31,442 nucleotides of DNA from positions 1-31,442 of the IMG/VR virus record IMGVR_UViG_3300031787_000551. One strand, 5' to 3'. This document shows positions 29,924-31,442 of the stretch, piece by piece (position 1 is the first letter of the stretch; every line of letters begins with the position of its first letter). Below the pieces are notes generated by a model. The model had not been told where the DNA came from. It made no database searches and was given only the letters and a program-made list of their open reading frames with translations. The position numbers and the translations under genes were made by a program. Source of the DNA: a virus.

Positions 29924-30117
29924 TAGCCCGCCGACCTCTTGGACGGCGATAGGGCAGACGAAAGCGCGGCGATGATGCGGATGGCCTCATCAGGGTGAAG
30001 CATTGCCATCGACGGCGCGGCGGTGCGGGCCTCGCGCACTTCAATGACGATTGCGCCGGGGGCGATTTCACTGTTTCGCACGCGAACCTTGTCCGCGATA
30101 AACGGCTTCTTGCTCAT
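29923..30117 (-). CDS. Hypothetical protein, 64 aa
   Basis: ATG 30117 overlaps the previous stop by ATGA. The sequence SKKPFIADKVRVRNSEIAPG, then IVIEVREARTAAPSMAMLHP and DEAIRIIAALSSALSPSKR suggests a beta-strand segment followed by a helix. No family recognised. The stop overlaps the replication protein start, so it belongs to the replication block. Confidence 0.62.
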   Translation of the reverse strand: MSKKPFIADKVRVRNSEIAPGAIVIEVREARTAAPSMAMLHPDEAIRIIAALSSALSPSKRSAG

Positions 30118-30344
30118 GCGAAGCTCCAATCCAGTTCAGGGGTGTAGCGCGGGCGCTTGTTCTTCACAGTCGCCGTGCCGTGCCCAATGTGAAAGGCGTG
30201 GCAGACGGTGCAGCGGTAGACCATCGACGCGCCGCGATGCCACTGGGCCGACTTCTGGCCTGCGTGGCGTTTGTCCATCTTCTGCATCACGCGAGCGGCA
30301 GCGGTGCTGGTGGCGTACTGCGCTTTTCCGGTCGGGCACGGCAT
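30114..30344 (-). CDS. Small zinc-finger-like protein, 76 aa
   Basis: Basic N-terminal half with RVMQKMDKRHAGQKSAQWHR; the second half has VYRCTVCHAFHIGHG, a CxxC followed by two His that could form a small zinc site, and a conserved-looking TPELDWSFA end. A good AAGGA ribosome site precedes ATG 30344. Similar small Zn-ribbon proteins occur next to cro-like genes in many phages; function unknown. Confidence 0.65.
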   Translation of the reverse strand: MPCPTGKAQYATSTAAARVMQKMDKRHAGQKSAQWHRGASMVYRCTVCHAFHIGHGTATVKNKRPRYTPELDWSFA

Positions 30345-30369
30345 GGCGGTTTCCTTTTGCGGCTTGAAC

Positions 30370-30603
30370 TCAGAGGGTGACGGTGTAGCTAACGAGGCGC
30401 CCGCGCTTGTCTCGCCGCCATTTTAGGTCTGGGCGCAGCGATTCGGCAGAAACGCCGCCAGCCGTTGCGCGGTCGATTGCCGCAACATGCTCAGGCGTGG
30501 GCTGAGTCTTGCCGCTGACCCAATGGCGCGCAGCCTCGCGGGACACGCCTGCGGCGCGGGCTAGGTCGGCGGCGGTTTTGAAGTGAATCGACAGTGTTTT
30601 CAT
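30370..30603 (-). CDS. Cro/YdaS-like HTH repressor, 77 aa
   Basis: The sequence IHFKTAADLARAAGVSREAA followed by RHWVSGKTQPTPEHVAAIDR is a clear helix-turn-helix of the YdaS/Cro type (7-45), then a short basic tail. It is the first leftward gene, facing the divergent rightward gene at 30762, the position of cro in lambdoid phages. A perfect 14-bp palindrome (30611-30624) lies directly before its start and is its probable operator. There is no Shine-Dalgarno sequence before the ATG, so the message could be leaderless. Confidence 0.82.
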   Translation of the reverse strand: MKTLSIHFKTAADLARAAGVSREAARHWVSGKTQPTPEHVAAIDRATAGGVSAESLRPDLKWRRDKRGRLVSYTVTL

Positions 30604-30610
30604 GCAGTCA

Positions 30611-30624
30611 CCGTAACTTTACGG
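30611..30624. promoter_or_regulatory. 14-bp palindromic operator CCGTAACTTTACGG
   Basis: CCGTAA-CT-TTACGG is a perfect inverted repeat 7 bp upstream of the HTH gene start. A minus-strand TTGACG lies at 30638-30633, with a poor -10 (TACGGT, 30615-30610) overlapping the palindrome. Placement over the promoter suggests autorepression by the HTH protein. Half-site TTACGG also recurs in the hexamer array. Confidence 0.6.
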
Positions 30625-30695
30625 GGGCGATCCGTCAAGCCCGCATTTGTTGCGAAAATAAAACGCTGCGTTTCACTATTGGAGAGCAAATGGTG

Positions 30696-30724
30696 TTGAC
30701 GGACTCGGGCTACTGCGGTTTACT
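30696..30724 (+). promoter_or_regulatory. Rightward early promoter
   Basis: TTGACG (30696-30701), a 17-base spacer and TTTACT (30719-30724) give a good sigma70-type promoter reading toward the gene at 30762. The -35 overlaps the first of two GACGGACTCGG repeats (30698-30708). The second (30738-30748) covers the expected transcript start, so a repressor bound to both would block it. Confidence 0.65.
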
Positions 30725-30749
30725 AGCAACACGCCGAGACGGACTCGGC
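30698..30749. promoter_or_regulatory. Two GACGGACTCGG direct repeats, candidate operators
   Basis: Identical 11-bp sequences at 30698-30708 and 30738-30748, 40 bp apart. The second is part of an inverted repeat GCCGAG-ACGGA-CTCGGC (30733-30749). They bracket the -10 of the rightward promoter. The DNA-binding partner is unknown and could be the HTH protein or a lost repressor. Confidence 0.55.
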
Positions 30750-30761
30750 ACGGAGGCAGCA

Positions 30762-31097
30762 GTGACCACTCGCAATACCAAGACCCAGGCCAAGAAGACG
30801 GCCCCCGAGACGGCAGAGGTGATTCCGGTCGTCGTTTGCACTGACAAGCGCGGCGTCGTGTTCGGCTACACGAACAAGCCCAACGCCCGACCTGTCGTCC
30901 TGACCAATGCGCGCATGTGTCTGTATTGGTCTTCGGCTGTCGGCGGCGTGTTCGGCCTTGCTGACGTTGGCCCGGACACTCAGAGCAAGATTTCAGCCAC
31001 TGCGCCGAGTATCACGCTTGAAGGCGTGACCGCTGTCCTCGGGGTCACTCCGCAGGCCGCCGCCGCCTGGACGGCTGCGCGGGTTCAGGGGCGCTAA
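30762..31097 (+). CDS. Conserved small early protein, DUF6948-like
   Basis: A 111-aa protein from GTG 30762, with GGAGG upstream; a longer frame from 30594 would cross the promoter and is rejected. After a Lys/Thr-rich start, the core is VIPVVVCTDKRGVVFGYTNK, PVVLTNARMCLYWSSAVGGV and a C-terminal helix (TPQAAAAWTAARVQ). The VVLTNAR-x4-YWS pattern resembles the uncharacterised DUF6948 family of phage early proteins; this is from memory and uncertain. It is the first gene of the rightward operon and is followed at once by a terminator-like hairpin. Confidence 0.72.
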   Translation: MTTRNTKTQAKKTAPETAEVIPVVVCTDKRGVVFGYTNKPNARPVVLTNARMCLYWSSAVGGVFGLADVGPDTQSKISATAPSITLEGVTAVLGVTPQAAAAWTAARVQGR

Positions 31098-31099
31098 CC

Positions 31100-31387
31100 G
31101 TGGCCGCCCTGATTAGCGGCGAGCTTGCCGGGGCGGCTTTTTGCTCCGGTTCCGGTTACGGTGACGGTTCCGGTTGCGGTTCCGGTTACGGTGACGGTTC
31201 CGGTGACGGTGACGGTGACGGTGACGGTGACGGTTTCGGTTTCGGTTTCGGTTGCGGTTACGGTTCCGGTTTCGGTTTCGGTTACGGTTACGGTTCCGGT
31301 TGCGGTTACGGTTCCGGTTTCGGTTTCGGTTACGGTTACGGTTTCGGCTACGATTCCGGCTACGGTTACGGCGAGGCGACCCTATGA
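31100..31387 (+). CDS. Glycine-rich (Gly-X)n low-complexity protein, 95 aa
   Basis: Frame from GTG 31100, two bases after the previous stop: MAALISGELAGAAFC, then Gly alternating with Ser, Tyr, Asp, Cys or Phe for about 70 residues, ending YGYGEATL with an ATGA overlap to the next early gene. The overlap and the ribosome-like AGGGGC argue for translation. Against it, the repeat has no stops in several frames, GGT is not the favoured Gly codon in this genome, and a terminator-like hairpin covers the start. If real, the Tyr/Phe-Gly composition resembles disordered, self-associating domains such as FG or GYG repeats. Confidence 0.35.
   Translation: MAALISGELAGAAFCSGSGYGDGSGCGSGYGDGSGDGDGDGDGDGFGFGFGCGYGSGFGFGYGYGSGCGYGSGFGFGYGYGFGYDSGYGYGEATL
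31102..31142 (+). terminator. Rho-independent terminator before the hexamer array
   Basis: GCCGCCC (31103-31109) pairs with GGGCGGC (31131-31137), with an inner CGGC/GCCG stem, followed by TTTTT (31138-31142). This is a typical intrinsic terminator just after the first rightward gene. Genes beyond the array would then need readthrough or antitermination, as in the lambda pL and pR operons. Confidence 0.65.
31145..31370 (+). repeat. CGGTNN hexamer array, right-end copy
   Basis: About 37 hexamers of CGGTTN or CGGTGA. Sub-structure: a 30-bp unit twice (31151-31180, 31181-31210, last hexamer changed), five consecutive CGGTGA (Gly-Asp) units around 31202-31231, three CGGTTT, then a 48-bp unit twice (31253-31300, 31301-31348). 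The end has one 12-bp TACGATTCCGGC unit, where the left-end copy has two. None of the 18-bp periodicity of the left copy is present, so the two ends show different array versions. Confidence 0.95.
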
Positions 31388-31442
31388 GCAAATTCGACGC
31401 ATTCTTGGCCCGCGCAGTTGACGCGCACATGACCGGCAACGA
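31345..31442. repeat. 98-bp terminal identity, right copy
   Basis: Identical to 135-232. It includes the array end and the first 59 bases of the 111-aa early gene (start at 31384). It marks the closing overlap of the contig. Confidence 0.95.

Noticed and set aside
31113-31439. Arg-Asn/Arg-His repeat frame on the minus strand and Val-Thr/Val-Ser frame on the plus strand
   Set aside because: A hexamer without stops leaves several frames open; neither has a ribosome site or fits neighbouring genes.
1-31442. tRNA genes
   Set aside because: By eye I found no cloverleaf with a GGTTCRA T-loop; a tRNAscan run would settle it.

Overview
The window is an almost complete, high-GC genome of a short-tailed (P22-like, podovirus-type) phage or an excised prophage of a Gram-negative proteobacterium. 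The Gram-negative host is supported by an embedded Rz/Rz1 spanin pair and a signal-anchored GH24 lysozyme. The P22 assignment rests on a P22-type portal, scaffold, capsid, gp4-like adaptor and gp10-like tail hub, followed by ejection proteins. The exact host cannot be named from sequence alone; a Xanthomonadales-like or Burkholderia-like host is a guess from GC and protein style. The last 98 bases (31345-31442) are identical to 135-232, so the contig runs once round a circular or circularly permuted molecule of about 31.2 kb and its ends fall inside a CGGTNN hexamer array.

Layout on the circle is lambda-like. A divergent control region (30604-30761) separates two operons. Leftward (minus strand, 30603 down to 5433): Cro/YdaS-like HTH, two small genes, replication organiser, DnaB helicase, a NinB/Ref-like recombination block, a PD-(D/E)XK nuclease, small genes, a metallophosphoesterase, a shortened DNA methylase, a hidden two-helix membrane peptide, a candidate late regulator, a terminator, then terminase, portal, scaffold, capsid, gp4-like, gp10-like in two pieces, three ejection proteins, two tail-fibre genes, holin-like protein, lysozyme and Rz/Rz1. 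Rightward (plus strand, 30762 through the contig join to about 4707): a conserved small protein, a terminator-like hairpin, the hexamer array, then about 13 tightly overlapping early genes including an ERF single-strand annealing protein, an SSB-like protein with a DDDIPF tail, and a structured non-coding segment. Most genes overlap by ATGA, GTGA or TAATG, so the few real gaps stand out.

The two operons converge on a damaged integration module (4551-5432): an integrase N-terminus without a catalytic domain is joined to an early gene that has lost its 3' end, beside pairs of TGGGGCA boxes that look like integrase arm sites. I see no CI-type repressor. Together these suggest a genome that has lost lysogeny functions, or a defective element.

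Most worth a second look: the hexamer array, which has different internal structure at the two contig ends; the gp10-like hub gene split by an Ig plus Asp-box module; the structured RNA candidate at 2476-2616; the methylase lacking its target-recognition part; and the integrase junction.
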